This document shows positions 29,989-38,142 of a DNA stretch of 39,150 bases, in pieces; positions within the stretch are counted from its first letter, which is position 1, and each line of letters opens with the position of its first letter. The notes under the pieces are model-generated. The model did no database searches. It was not told the origin of the DNA and was given only the letters and a program-made list of their open reading frames with translations. Made by a program: the position numbers and the translations under genes. The stretch lies in the NCBI GenBank assembly GCA_946479015.1, contig CAMLEQ010000004.1, positions 1 through 39,150 on the forward strand, read 5' to 3'. This stretch comes from an uncultured Gemmatimonadota bacterium (GTDB lineage: Bacteria > Gemmatimonadota > Gemmatimonadetes > Gemmatimonadales > Gemmatimonadaceae).

Positions 29989-30648
29989 ATGTTCGTCGGA
30001 CACTACGGCGTCAGCTACGCCGCGAAGAAGGCCGACCCGAGCATCCCGCTCTGGGTGTTGTTCATCGCCGTGCAGCTCCTCGACGTCGCCTGGGCACCGC
30101 TCATCCTGCTCGGCATCGAGAAGGTGCGCATCGTGCCGGGGTTCACGGCGACGAACCCGCTCGACCTGTACTACATGCCGTACACGCACAGCCTCGTGGC
30201 CGCCATTCTCTGGTCGGCTGGAGCGCTGATCGTGTACCGCTTCGCCTGGCCGGGCGCTCGCTGGCGGGCCGCGCTCCTCGTGGGCGCGGCGGTGTTCTCG
30301 CACTGGGTGCTCGATCTCATCGTGCACCGCCCCGACCTGCCGCTGTGGGACGACAGCGCGAAGGTGGGGCTCGGGCTGTGGAATCACGCGGCGGCGGCGT
30401 TCTGCCTGGAGGCGCTCGTGCTCTTCGGCGGGATGTGGCTGTACCTCCGCGCGGTGCCGGCGCGCCGCCGGGCGATGGTGGCGTTCGGGGTGATCATGCT
30501 CGCGATCCAGGCGTACACCTTCTTCGGTCCGCCCCCGGTCTCCGGCAGGTCCATCGCGGTCACGGCGCTCGTGTTCTACGTGCTCTTCGCCTTCGTCATC
30601 TGGCTGCTCGAGCGGCCGCGGCGGGTGGCGGCCGCCGCGCCAGCCTGA
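29989..30648 (+). CDS. YdjM/DUF457-like integral membrane protein (putative metal-dependent hydrolase)
   Basis: 219 residues with about six membrane helices. The N-terminus MFVGHYGVSYAAKK with a later Asp (QLLDVAWAP), YTHSL and SHWVLDLIVHRPDLPL place conserved His and Asp at the membrane surface. This is the pattern of membrane-bound metal-dependent hydrolases related to YdjM/YbcI. The activity of this group is poorly known. The ATG at 29989 has GGAG about 6 bp upstream. It follows the MFS gene after a 224-bp gap, so it likely has its own promoter. A short hairpin sits at its stop. Confidence 0.8.
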   Translation: MFVGHYGVSYAAKKADPSIPLWVLFIAVQLLDVAWAPLILLGIEKVRIVPGFTATNPLDLYYMPYTHSLVAAILWSAGALIVYRFAWPGARWRAALLVGAAVFSHWVLDLIVHRPDLPLWDDSAKVGLGLWNHAAAAFCLEALVLFGGMWLYLRAVPARRRAMVAFGVIMLAIQAYTFFGPPPVSGRSIAVTALVFYVLFAFVIWLLERPRRVAAAAPA

Positions 30649-30667
30649 CGAGCGCCGCGGCCGCTCG
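30649..30667. terminator. Short hairpin between convergent genes
   Basis: CGAGCG (30649-30654) and CGCTCG (30662-30667) pair around a GC-rich 7-nt loop, directly after the stop of the YdjM-like gene and before the end of the MaoC gene. It is weaker than the other terminators here. Confidence 0.35.
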
Positions 30668-30678
30668 CCCCACGCCGG

Positions 30679-31098
30679 TCACCCCCCCGCGCTTCCCTCC
30701 GGCCGCATGGTGTAGCACCACGCCTCCCCCTCGAGCACCGTCTCCCCGGTCTGCCGCATCACCACCGCGCGGAGCTGGGTGACGGGCTTGGTGGGGTGCA
30801 CGCTCAGCACCTCCACTTCGGCGGTGATGGTGTCGCCGATGTAGACGGGCGCGGTGAACTTCCAGTTCTGGCTGAGGAACACGCTGCCGGGCCCGGGCAG
30901 GTCCATCGCCACGAGCGCGTGGAGCAGCCCCGTGGTGAGGCCGCCCTGCACCACGAGCCCCGCGAAGCGCGTGCGCGACGCGAACTCGGGATCGAAGTGC
31001 AGTGGGTTGTAGTCGCCCGTGAGCTCGGCGTACGCGCGCACGTGCGACTCGCCGAGCGTGAGCGTGCGTCGCGCCCGCTGGCCGACGGTGATGTCCAT
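30679..31098 (-). CDS. MaoC-like (R)-specific enoyl-CoA hydratase
   Basis: 139 residues, a single hot-dog fold. The hydratase-2 motif is present as YAELTGDYNPLHFDPEFA, with the catalytic Asp and His, and GLVVQGGLTTGLL follows. GGGAGGGG lies a few bases before the ATG at 31098. Such enzymes hydrate trans-2-enoyl-CoA to (R)-3-hydroxyacyl-CoA in the cytoplasm, feeding polyhydroxyalkanoate or fatty-acid pathways. It lies 32 bp after the D-aminoacylase gene on the same strand, so the two are probably cotranscribed; no shared pathway is obvious. Confidence 0.9.
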   Translation of the reverse strand: MDITVGQRARRTLTLGESHVRAYAELTGDYNPLHFDPEFASRTRFAGLVVQGGLTTGLLHALVAMDLPGPGSVFLSQNWKFTAPVYIGDTITAEVEVLSVHPTKPVTQLRAVVMRQTGETVLEGEAWCYTMRPEGSAGG

Positions 31099-31130
31099 GG
31101 CCCCTCCCGTGATGCCTGCCTGACGTGCCT

Positions 31131-32900
31131 TCAGCGCGTCCCGCGTCCCGCGCCTTGCGCCTCGCCCGTCTCCGCCCGCAGCGCCCGCCCGCTCCCGCGC
31201 GGCGCGCGCTCGCCGTCGCGTAGCGCCACCACGCCGTTCACGATCACCGTCCCGATCCCCTCCGGGTACTGGAACGGATCCGTGTACGTCGCGCGGTCGC
31301 GCACGGTGGCGGGATCGAACACCACGATGTCCGCTCCCTGGCCCGGCGCGAGGCGCCCGCGGTCCGCCAGTCGGAGGCGCGACGCGGGGAACGCCGTCAT
31401 CTTGTGGATCGCCTGGGCGAGCCCGAGCACCCGGCGCTCGCGCACGTAGCGCGCCAGGATGCGCGGGAAGGTGCCGACCGAGCGCGGGTGCGGGTGCCCC
31501 ACGCGCGCCGGCCCTTCGATGGCGACCGCGCCGCCATCGCTGCACACCATGCCGAGCGGGTGAGCGAGGATGCGCTCGAGATTCCGCTCGGTCATCCCGA
31601 ACCCCACCATGCCCACGTCCCCGCGGCTGGCGCCGAGCAGCGCCACGGTCACGTCGTACGGGTCGCGCCCGAACGACTTGGCGTAGGCGCCCAGCCGCTG
31701 CCCCTCCGCCGCGCGGTGGGCGGAGTCGCTGACGGAGGAGATGAGGACGTTGTCCCACCCGCCGAGGAGCTGGATCTTGTCGAGCACCGCCTGGCGCAGC
31801 TTCGGCGTCATGGACGGATCGGCGAGGCGCGCGAGGAACGCCTCGGTGCCGCCGTCCTCCGCCCAGTCGGGGAAGAGGTTCGAGAGCCCGGTCTGGTACG
31901 CGATGTACGGATAGCGATCGAAGGCGACGTCCATCCCCGCGTGCTTCGCCCGGTCGATGCGCGCGAAGACGTCGTCGAGCTTCCCCCAGTTGCGCTCTCC
32001 CTCGGTCTTGAGGTGCGAGATCTGGAGGGGACAGCCGGCGCCGCGGGCGACGGCGATCGCCTCGTCGATCGCCTCGAGCACGCGGTCGTCCTCGTTGCGC
32101 ATGTGCGTGGCGTACGGCAGCTGGCGCCGCACGAGCGGACGGCAGAGCGCGATCAGCTCATCGCGCGGGGCGAAGGCGCCGGGCGTGTACTCGAGCCCGC
32201 TCGACGCGCCGCACGCGCCGTCCGCGAGCGCCGCCTCCACGAGCGCCACCATCCGGCGCATCTCGTCAGGCGTCGCCGGCCGGTCGGCATCGCCCACCAC
32301 CACGTGCCGCACGGTGCCGAGCCCCACCATGCTCGCCACGTTCACCGCGCTGGGCAGGGCATCGATCGCCTGGAACACGCCCGCGAGCCCCGCCGCTCCG
32401 GCGCCGGAGCCGGGAGCGGCGCCACCTCCCGCGTCGGCCATCTCCTCCGGGCGCCGCGGGGCGCGCGAGGAGCCGTCCTGCCCGACGACAACCGTGGTCA
32501 CCCCCTGCCGGATCACGGACTCCACCCGGGGATCGCGGAAGAGCGTCCCGTCGGCGTGCGAGTGGATGTCGATGAACCCCGGCGACACGGCGAGCCCGCG
32601 CGCGTCGATCACCAGGCGGGCATCATCGCCGAGCCCCGGCGCGATGGCGGCCACGCGATCGCCGGACACCGCCACGTCGGCCGTGACGCCATCGCGTCCC
32701 GTACCGTCGAACACGTGGCCGCCGCGGACGATGATGTCGTAGCGCTTGCGCGTGGGCAGGTGGATCGCCGGTGCCCCGACGAATGGGATGGCGACGGCGA
32801 GCGCCGCCGTGCCGGAGAGGAAGTCGCGGCGCGTGATCGCGCGCGGCGCGGCGGGCTGCGATGCACCGCCCGACGGGAGATCGGAGTGCTGGGTGGTCAT
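31131..32900 (-). CDS. Tat-exported N-acyl-D-amino-acid deacylase (D-aminoacylase)
   Basis: 589 residues. A twin-arginine signal, ITRRDFLSG (Arg24-Arg25) followed by a hydrophobic stretch, indicates export of a folded metalloenzyme. The amidohydrolase barrel starts at YDIIVRGGHVFDGTG. The metal motif is DIHSHADG (His113, His115); SHLKTEG supplies another His, and MVCSDGGAV the catalytic Asp. The C-terminal β-sandwich has GRLAPGQGADIVVFDP. It hydrolyses N-acyl-D-amino acids or related amides, useful for salvage of D-amino acids from cell-wall material. AGGA precedes the ATG at 32900. A Gly/Ala-rich insert (~165-180) is a small oddity. Confidence 0.94.
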   Translation of the reverse strand: MTTQHSDLPSGGASQPAAPRAITRRDFLSGTAALAVAIPFVGAPAIHLPTRKRYDIIVRGGHVFDGTGRDGVTADVAVSGDRVAAIAPGLGDDARLVIDARGLAVSPGFIDIHSHADGTLFRDPRVESVIRQGVTTVVVGQDGSSRAPRRPEEMADAGGGAAPGSGAGAAGLAGVFQAIDALPSAVNVASMVGLGTVRHVVVGDADRPATPDEMRRMVALVEAALADGACGASSGLEYTPGAFAPRDELIALCRPLVRRQLPYATHMRNEDDRVLEAIDEAIAVARGAGCPLQISHLKTEGERNWGKLDDVFARIDRAKHAGMDVAFDRYPYIAYQTGLSNLFPDWAEDGGTEAFLARLADPSMTPKLRQAVLDKIQLLGGWDNVLISSVSDSAHRAAEGQRLGAYAKSFGRDPYDVTVALLGASRGDVGMVGFGMTERNLERILAHPLGMVCSDGGAVAIEGPARVGHPHPRSVGTFPRILARYVRERRVLGLAQAIHKMTAFPASRLRLADRGRLAPGQGADIVVFDPATVRDRATYTDPFQYPEGIGTVIVNGVVALRDGERAPRGSGRALRAETGEAQGAGRGTR

Positions 32901-33031
32901 GATTCCTGGGCGAGGGAACGGCTCGCGAGGCGAGCCCAGCTCGATCCTACGGCGGGGACGCGCGATGTCCAGGGTGGTGAGGCGTGTGGTGCCATCAGTG
33001 AACCGAGGACAGGACCATGGGAGGGGAACGC

Positions 33032-33700
33032 ATGCGAGGTTGGTGCTTCGGGGTGGCGCTTGCCGCGGCATCGCTCGCGTCGCTCGCGACCGCGAGCCCG
33101 CGTCGGGGCGCGCCGCGCACGGCGTCGGCCAACGGTGGCTCACGCATCGCGGAACGCGCCGCGGCGCCGCGTCCCCTCCCGCCGCTCGGCCTGGCCTTCC
33201 CAGATAGCGCTGGCATCTGGTGCGGCACGTTCGAGCACGGCGGCCTGTCCGCGGGCGAGCGGCTGGTGCTCGTGTTCCCCCAATCCAGACCACAGCCGGC
33301 GGTGGACTCGGCGAGCTACGCCGTGCGCGTGCGGCGCGTGCGCGCCGACTACTGCCGCACCGAGTTCGGCGCCGTCACGCTGGGCGACAGCAGCCGCGCA
33401 TACGATCTCGAGCCGGTCGGCTCCGCGCCCCCCGAACCCTACGGCGCGCTGACGGTGGCGCTGGCCGTCGCGAGCGCGGCTTCCTGGACGCGCGCCGCCG
33501 ATGGCACCATGCGCGCCGATCTCGACGGAGATGGACGGCCGGAAGTCGCGCGCGCGTGCCTGGAAGGTGAGGGGTGGCGCTTCACCGTGGAGAGCGACTC
33601 CGGGCGCGGTGCGCGCCTCCGATGGTCGGCCTACTTCGATCTCGGGGCGGAGGTGGAGCCCACCTGCGGCCCATCATCCGAGCCGCCCGGAGATCGATGA
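33032..33700 (+). CDS. Secreted protein of unknown function
   Basis: 222 residues from the ATG at 33032, preceded at 6 bp by GGAGGGG; an in-frame ATG at 33017 is possible. A signal peptide ends near LATASP (residue ~22). The mature part has cysteines in pairs (WCGTFE, YCRTEF, ARACLEGE, EPTCGP), suggesting disulphides and export. DLDGDGRPEVAR (~165) resembles an EF-hand-like or FG-GAP calcium loop, as found in secreted proteins that report a computed quantity. I recognise no family. It is divergent from the D-aminoacylase gene. Confidence 0.75.
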   Translation: MRGWCFGVALAAASLASLATASPRRGAPRTASANGGSRIAERAAAPRPLPPLGLAFPDSAGIWCGTFEHGGLSAGERLVLVFPQSRPQPAVDSASYAVRVRRVRADYCRTEFGAVTLGDSSRAYDLEPVGSAPPEPYGALTVALAVASAASWTRAADGTMRADLDGDGRPEVARACLEGEGWRFTVESDSGRGARLRWSAYFDLGAEVEPTCGPSSEPPGDR

Positions 33701-33778
33701 TGTGGTGTCACCGACGCCAGGTACCGCGCGGCCCCCGACGTCCCCGGTACCGACGCCGCTCGCACGGGCTCGGCCGCA

Positions 33779-33976
33779 TCAGCGAGGCGGATGGGAGTCG
33801 CGCGACGATCGGGGGAGCCGGGCGGGGCTGCTCCGGCCGAAGCCGAATCGGTACATCGTGAGCGCGAGCCCCACCACCAGATAGACCGCGGCGCGGCTCC
33901 TGTCCCCTCGCACGAAGGCCTCGTACGCGAGATAGCACCAGAAGCCGAGCAGGATGAGAATGATCGCGTTGCGCAC
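33779..33976 (-). CDS. Small two-helix membrane protein
   Basis: 65 residues from a GTG at 33976, chosen because GGGGAG lies 8 bp upstream; longer versions add only Pro/His-rich, non-coding-looking sequence. Two hydrophobic segments are seen, ~4-19 (AIILILLGFWCYLAYEAF) and ~30-45. A basic, Arg/Ser-rich tail follows. No family is recognised. It is downstream of the HExxH gene on the same strand and converges on the secreted-protein gene. The 78 bp between the convergent stops contain a weak GGTACCG/CGGTACC inverted repeat (33720-33751). Confidence 0.55.
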   Translation of the reverse strand: MRNAIILILLGFWCYLAYEAFVRGDRSRAAVYLVVGLALTMYRFGFGRSSPARLPRSSRDSHPPR

Positions 33977-34104
33977 GAGTCGGACTCCCCGGGTGGAGGT
34001 GAGACGAACGACGTGGACGTGCACACGATTCACGTGCTGCTGCGGCGCCGGAGGCGCGGGACCGGCAGCTTCCGCCGCGAGTCGGCACAATCTGTGGACA
34101 TCGC

Positions 34105-34140
34105 GTGGCGAGCGCCACGGGCGGCCATGCCCATGGCCGT
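34105..34140. terminator. Two adjacent short hairpins after the HExxH gene
   Basis: On the minus strand, right after the stop, comes a palindromic stem with arms CGGCCATG/CATGGCCG (34122-34139), then GTGGCG/CGCCAC (34105-34118). Loops are very short and there is no T-tract, so this is a plausible rather than proven terminator. Confidence 0.4.
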
Positions 34141-34141
34141 C

Positions 34142-35512
34142 TCACGACTTGTCCTTTTCCTCCACCACCTCGAACGTCCCCGCACGCGACGGCACCGCGC
34201 GCAGCGCCCAGCCTGGCTCGAGGGTGAGCGTCCACCCCGGCCCGTCGATCGTGCGCGCATGCGCCGGCGGCGTGGCCGGGGCCTGAATGCGGAGCCACGA
34301 GAAGTCGTTGGACACGAGCGCGCCGCCGCGCGTCACCTCGAGCGAGCCCCAGGGGGCGCTGAAGGTGCCGGTGGGATACACGGTGGACGCGGAGTCGAAG
34401 GGGACGAGCGTGCTCGGGTTGAAGGAGCGGCCGAGCGTGGATTGCCGCAGCACGATGGCCGCGCCGTCCAGGAGTCGCGCGCGATAGTCGGCGAGTCGCG
34501 CGCGCCGCACCGAGTCGCGCGCGGTCTCCTCGCGCGCCACCTCGGCGCCGCCGTACAGCGCGGCCTGCCGCTCGGCCTGGCGAGCGAGCGCCGTTGGGGA
34601 TGGCGGTCGCCAGCGCAGCGCCGTGGCGAGGAGCTGTGCCGGACCGCGCGCCTGGCGTATCTCGGCGCGCCAGGCCGGCCTGAACCGGTCGAGGAGAAGT
34701 CCGAGCGCGGGCCCCGTGGCGTACTCGAACGAGCGGACGTACGAGGGGTACGCCTGGTACTCGCGCACCGCGCGCGCCACGCGTGATGGGCCCTCGCCGG
34801 TGAGCGCCATCGCCAGGCGTTCCCCCGTGTATTCGGCGAGCCCCTCGCGGATCTCGAGCGCGCTCTCCAGCGAATCCGCGCCGGGATAGAGCGCGTGGCG
34901 CCGGGCGCGGAAGAGGAGCGCATCCGCCGCGCATCGCCGCGCCCCCCGCTCGCTCGTGGCGAGCGAGTCGAGCGCCGCGGCGAGCGCGCGGATCTCGAGG
35001 CGGAACCAGCGCCGCCCTTCCATCTCGTCGAGCTGCGGGTTCGGGGGATCGCCCCCGGCGAGGCCGAGCGAGTCCTGCTCGCGGTGGAAGGACTCGTGCA
35101 CGACGAGCGCCGTGCGGGTGAAGCGGTCGCCAGGGAGCGGGAGGAGCACCATCGCCCATCGCCGGTCGTTCCAGTCGAACGACGTGTTGGCGAGCAGGAT
35201 GGAGTCGGGCAGCGTGGTGACGAACGCGCCTCCGTAGGGGAGGAACGGTTGCCCGGTGACGCTGTCGGACGCGATCACCAGGCGTGTGGCGCGATCGACG
35301 AGCGCGACCGGTCCGCACAGCGACCGTCCCCAGGTCCGCCCCGCATCGGCGGTGCACGCGGCCCGGTAGTCGCGCAGGGCGGCGAGCGCGGTGGCGGAAT
35401 CGACGCGCTGCGCGGCCGCGCCGGGCGCGCCGGCGAAGAGGAGCATCCCGGCGGCGGCGCCGCGCCAGGCGAGCGCGCGCGCACCGCGCGGAAGAGTCGT
35501 GACGGAAGGCAT
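34142..35512 (-). CDS. Secreted HExxH (gluzincin-like) metallopeptidase-like protein
   Basis: 456 residues. A signal peptide ends near GAAAQ (residue ~35). The zinc motif is VVHESFHREQ (His139, Glu140, His143), followed ~80 residues later by IREGLAEYTGE (Glu223), the spacing of an HExxH+E gluzincin. This suggests a zinc peptidase outside the cytoplasm, but no named family is obvious. The C-terminal ~120 residues are β-rich. It follows the M56 peptidase gene on the same strand after 101 bp, and a palindrome with BlaI-like half-sites lies 78-99 bp upstream of its ATG. It may be an effector controlled by the adjacent BlaI/M56 pair. Confidence 0.8.
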   Translation of the reverse strand: MPSVTTLPRGARALAWRGAAAGMLLFAGAPGAAAQRVDSATALAALRDYRAACTADAGRTWGRSLCGPVALVDRATRLVIASDSVTGQPFLPYGGAFVTTLPDSILLANTSFDWNDRRWAMVLLPLPGDRFTRTALVVHESFHREQDSLGLAGGDPPNPQLDEMEGRRWFRLEIRALAAALDSLATSERGARRCAADALLFRARRHALYPGADSLESALEIREGLAEYTGERLAMALTGEGPSRVARAVREYQAYPSYVRSFEYATGPALGLLLDRFRPAWRAEIRQARGPAQLLATALRWRPPSPTALARQAERQAALYGGAEVAREETARDSVRRARLADYRARLLDGAAIVLRQSTLGRSFNPSTLVPFDSASTVYPTGTFSAPWGSLEVTRGGALVSNDFSWLRIQAPATPPAHARTIDGPGWTLTLEPGWALRAVPSRAGTFEVVEEKDKS

Positions 35513-35589
35513 GGGTCGTCCCGGGTGTACGATTGGCGTCGCAGATGGGCGCGCGCCACGCCGGTCGTTGGCGCTCGCGCGGCGTCACA

Positions 35590-35611
35590 TACTACGACGC
35601 GCGTCGTACTA
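35590..35611. promoter_or_regulatory. 22-bp dyad, candidate BlaI-family operator
   Basis: TACTACGACGC followed by GCGTCGTACTA: 10 of 11 base pairs match, and the central 16 bp (35593-35608) are perfect. BlaI/MecI/CopY repressors bind dyads built from TAC-type half-sites. The site is 2 bp beyond the M56 stop and ~78 bp upstream of the HExxH gene. It is not upstream of blaI itself. Confidence 0.55.
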
Positions 35612-35613
35612 CG

Positions 35614-36909
35614 TCAACGCGATCCAGGCCAGCGCTCTGGTGCGGCGATGGCACCGCCCGCGCGGCGCGCGCGCGCCTGCCAGGTGATCGAGCCTCGCGG
35701 GCGGAGGCGCACGATGAGCAGCGGCTCCCCACCGGCTCCCACGATGCTGAGCCGCGGGCGGTGCACCCGGATCGCCGAGCGGTCGACCGGCCGCCCCCCG
35801 ACGGTGGCGCCCGCCACGCGGCCGTTGAGCAGCGTGAGCGTGAACCGTCCCGCGGGATCCACGCCGTCGATGACCACCCCCTGCGACGGCAGCGCGCCCA
35901 CCGCCGCACCCTCCAGCGCGAGCCGGTCGCTCGCGGCGGCGCTCTCCGTCGCCGCCGCTGCACCCAGGATGCACAGGCCGAGTGCCGCCGCCACCGGCAC
36001 GAGCCGCCTGGCGACGCCTCCCCTCGGCCGCGCAGGCTCCGCGCCCACGAGACGATGGATGCGCCTCGCCAGCGCGCCATCGGTCGCCGCGAGCACCGCG
36101 TCGCGCAGGTGACGCCGCTCCTCCAGGCGAACCAGCGCCCGCGCGAGCGCGAGCGGGCGGCGGAATCGCCGCACCGCTTCCGCATCGCAGCATTCCTCCC
36201 GGGCATTCGTCGCCGCGCGCACGAGGACCGAGACTCCGGGGTGAAACCAGAAGAGCGTGCGCAGGAGCTGGAGCGCCTGGTTCACCGCGTAGTCCCCGCG
36301 TCGCACGTGCGCCAGCTCGTGCGCGATGAGCGCGTCCAGCTCATCGTCGGGGATCGCACCGGCGGGGAGCACGAGGACGCCGGCGGTTCCCCCCGTCACG
36401 AAGGGGATCGGGTACGTGCTGGTGACGCGCACGCGGGGCGGAGCCGGGAGCTCGAGCGAGCGGGCGATCGCGTGGACGCGCTCGCGGAGCGCGCGCGGCG
36501 CGAGGTGCCCGGCGCGCACGACCGAGCCGATGGCGCGGCCAGCGGCGGCGAGGCGCGCGATGTGGACCAGCACTCCGGCGAGCCACACCCCCGCGATCCA
36601 CGGGAGGAGATCGTACGCGCCGTCGTACGCGGCGGCCACGCGCCCCGCCAGTGAGCCAGCGGGCACCGCGAACGCTCCCGGAGCGCCGCGGCGCGCGTTG
36701 GCGAGGAGCGAGAGGTGCGCGCCGATGCTCCCGAGGATGAGGACGATGGGCAGCGCGGCGAGGCAGGCGAGCGCCCCGCCGTACCGCGCGCGCGGCGACG
36801 GGGTGGCCCGCTCCCACGCACGATGGACCAGCGGGAGCAGCGCCCCGAGCCACGCGACGTGGAGCGCGGCCCAGCCGGCGATCCCGAGCACATAGCGGGC
36901 GGTGCTCAT
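35614..36909 (-). CDS. M56-family (BlaR1/MecR1-like) membrane metallopeptidase
   Basis: 431 residues. Four membrane helices are seen (~7-28, ~45-68, ~100-120 and ~310-328). The zinc motif is LIAHELAHVRRGD (His197, Glu198, His201), with the later Glu in AREECCDAEAV (~238). As in BlaR1, the peptidase faces the cytoplasm and would cleave the partner repressor when a signal arrives. The C-terminal ~100 residues outside the membrane do not look like a penicillin-binding sensor, so it is not a β-lactam sensor of the classic kind. It overlaps blaI by 4 bp. The trigger is unknown. Confidence 0.93.
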   Translation of the reverse strand: MSTARYVLGIAGWAALHVAWLGALLPLVHRAWERATPSPRARYGGALACLAALPIVLILGSIGAHLSLLANARRGAPGAFAVPAGSLAGRVAAAYDGAYDLLPWIAGVWLAGVLVHIARLAAAGRAIGSVVRAGHLAPRALRERVHAIARSLELPAPPRVRVTSTYPIPFVTGGTAGVLVLPAGAIPDDELDALIAHELAHVRRGDYAVNQALQLLRTLFWFHPGVSVLVRAATNAREECCDAEAVRRFRRPLALARALVRLEERRHLRDAVLAATDGALARRIHRLVGAEPARPRGGVARRLVPVAAALGLCILGAAAATESAAASDRLALEGAAVGALPSQGVVIDGVDPAGRFTLTLLNGRVAGATVGGRPVDRSAIRVHRPRLSIVGAGGEPLLIVRLRPRGSITWQARARRAGGAIAAPERWPGSR

Positions 36910-37343
36910 CCGTCGTCCGACTCCTTCCGGCGCTCCAGCTCGCGGATCAGCCGCTTGAGCTCCGCCAGCTCCTCACGGGACGCGGACCGGCCGCCGAGCG
37001 CGTGCAGCGCGAGCGCGGCGGCCGAGCCGCCGAACAGGCGGTCCACCACCCGGCTCACGAGCGAGCCGAGCGTGGACGCCTCATCGGCGCGCGCCTCGTA
37101 CACGTGCTGCCGGTGGGAATCGTCGCGGCGCACGATCCCCTTGGCGTGCATGTTCTGGAGCAGCTTGAGCGTGGTGGTGTAGCTCGTGTCCGTGCCGAGC
37201 GCCGCGTGCACGTCGCGCACCGTGCTGGGTCCGCGCGTCCAGAGCACGCGCAGGATCTCGAGCTCGGCGTCGGTGGGGAGGGGCGGAGTGCGCGAGCGCG
37301 GCGTGCGCGAAGGGCGCGCAGGGGATGATGAGCGGCGGAGCAC
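36906..37343 (-). CDS. BlaI/MecI-family repressor
   Basis: 145 residues. After a basic Ser/Arg/Pro head (~1-22), residues ~23-100 match the BlaI winged helix: LPTDAELEILRVLWTRGPST, DVHAALGTDTSYTTTLKLLQ, NMHAKGIVRRDDSHRQHVYE. The C-terminal helix, with RLFGGSAAALALHAL and a Lys/Arg-Glu repeat, is the usual dimerisation part, where M56 peptidases cut. The GTG at 37343 is 11 bp after the DUF2442 stop, leaving no room for its own promoter. It is therefore probably expressed from the DUF4160-DUF2442 promoter. It represses through dyads such as that at 35590 (inference). Confidence 0.92.
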   Translation of the reverse strand: MLRRSSSPARPSRTPRSRTPPLPTDAELEILRVLWTRGPSTVRDVHAALGTDTSYTTTLKLLQNMHAKGIVRRDDSHRQHVYEARADEASTLGSLVSRVVDRLFGGSAAALALHALGGRSASREELAELKRLIRELERRKESDDG

Positions 37344-37354
37344 GATCGGATGCT

Positions 37355-37801
37355 TCAGGCAGCCGGGTTCTTTCTCGGCCGGCCGCCCTTCCTGCCATTC
37401 CGTCGAGCGGCGTTGGCCTTCGCCTCACTCCGCACGAGCCCTCCTGATCGCCCGAGCTCGCGCATCCACGCGCGGGTGCCGAAGAGGCCCTGCAACAATG
37501 CGGGGACGCGGAGGTCGGCGTCGAGGCGCGGCCAGTGCAGCGCCTCGCCAGAGGGGCTGACCGTGACGTCGGCCAGCTCCTCCGCCGTGGCACCGCGGAG
37601 ACCCTGCCCCAGGCGCGCGGGGAATCCGAAGAACGCACCGTTCGTCAGCTCGACGACGATCAGGGCGCGCGTCCGGTCGTAGCGCGCCCGCGCCGCGCGC
37701 GGCTCGCTCGTGGCCGCGGCACGGGCGCGGGCGCGAGCGGCCGGGATCTGAGCGAGAATCTCCAGGTCAGTCGGCCGATGCTTGGTCGAGCGCTCGTCCA
37801 T
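37355..37801 (-). CDS. DUF2442 protein (putative antitoxin-like partner)
   Basis: 148 residues. DUF2442 features lie in ~45-95: ALIVVELTNGAFFGFPARL and ADVTVSPSGEALHWPRLDADL. A Lys/Arg-rich C-terminus (AKANAARRNGRKGGRPRKN) resembles an AT-hook and could bind DNA. GGAGAAGG lies 4-5 bp before the ATG at 37801. It overlaps the upstream DUF4160 gene by 35 bp. DUF4160-DUF2442 neighbours recur across bacteria and have been proposed as toxin-antitoxin-like pairs. The DNA-binding tail would make this the regulatory member, but this is inference. Confidence 0.82.
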   Translation of the reverse strand: MDERSTKHRPTDLEILAQIPAARARARAAATSEPRAARARYDRTRALIVVELTNGAFFGFPARLGQGLRGATAEELADVTVSPSGEALHWPRLDADLRVPALLQGLFGTRAWMRELGRSGGLVRSEAKANAARRNGRKGGRPRKNPAA

Positions 37802-37961
37802 GGTACCTTCTCCAATGGTCCATCGGTGCAGCGTCGCCGGAGTCCAGGGCGAACACGACCTCCGTGTCGTGCTTCACCACGTGCACGTGCGGCGGCCCGT
37901 GTTCGCGTGGCGGCAGGTGGATGCGCAGCTGAACGCCATCGCGAGAGAGCACCGCAGGCAT
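37767..37961 (-). CDS. DUF4160 protein (putative toxin-like partner)
   Basis: 64 residues from the ATG at 37961. The family signature is visible: MPAVLSRDGVQLRIHLPPRE, then HGPPHVHVVKHDTEV with the conserved HxPPHxHV core. DUF4160 members are small and of unknown activity; the His-rich core suggests metal or RNA binding. It begins a gene string with DUF2442, BlaI and M56. A perfect 17-bp dyad lies 9 bp upstream of the ATG, over the expected ribosome-binding and promoter region, as in self-regulated toxin-antitoxin units. Confidence 0.8.
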   Translation of the reverse strand: MPAVLSRDGVQLRIHLPPREHGPPHVHVVKHDTEVVFALDSGDAAPMDHWRRYHGRALDQASAD

Positions 37962-37969
37962 GGCAAGGT

Positions 37970-37986
37970 AACCCAATCGTTGGGTT
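37970..37986. promoter_or_regulatory. 17-bp palindrome upstream of DUF4160-DUF2442
   Basis: AACCCAA (37970-37976) and TTGGGTT (37980-37986) with a TCG spacer, perfect. It is AT-richer than its surroundings and 8-9 bp from the DUF4160 start. Likely an operator for an autoregulator encoded downstream. Confidence 0.6.
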
Positions 37987-38142
37987 TTGCAAGATCGGCG
38001 CCCGGGTAGCTCCGGGCACTGTCCGGCAACATCTTGGTCCGCGCCGCGCGCACACGCATCCGACTCTTTCCTGCCGCACCACGCTTTCGCACGAACGCGC
38101 ATGCACGAGCGGGTGATCTCCGATCCGAGAGGGTGATCCATC

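Noticed and set aside
33720..33751. GGTACCG/CGGTACC inverted repeat between convergent genes
   Set aside because: Only 7-bp arms with an 18-bp gap; not separable from chance.
33708..35588. A 626-codon minus-strand frame overlapping the HExxH gene in another register
   Set aside because: Arg-rich with no signal peptide or motif; the frame with signal peptide and HExxH is the real one.
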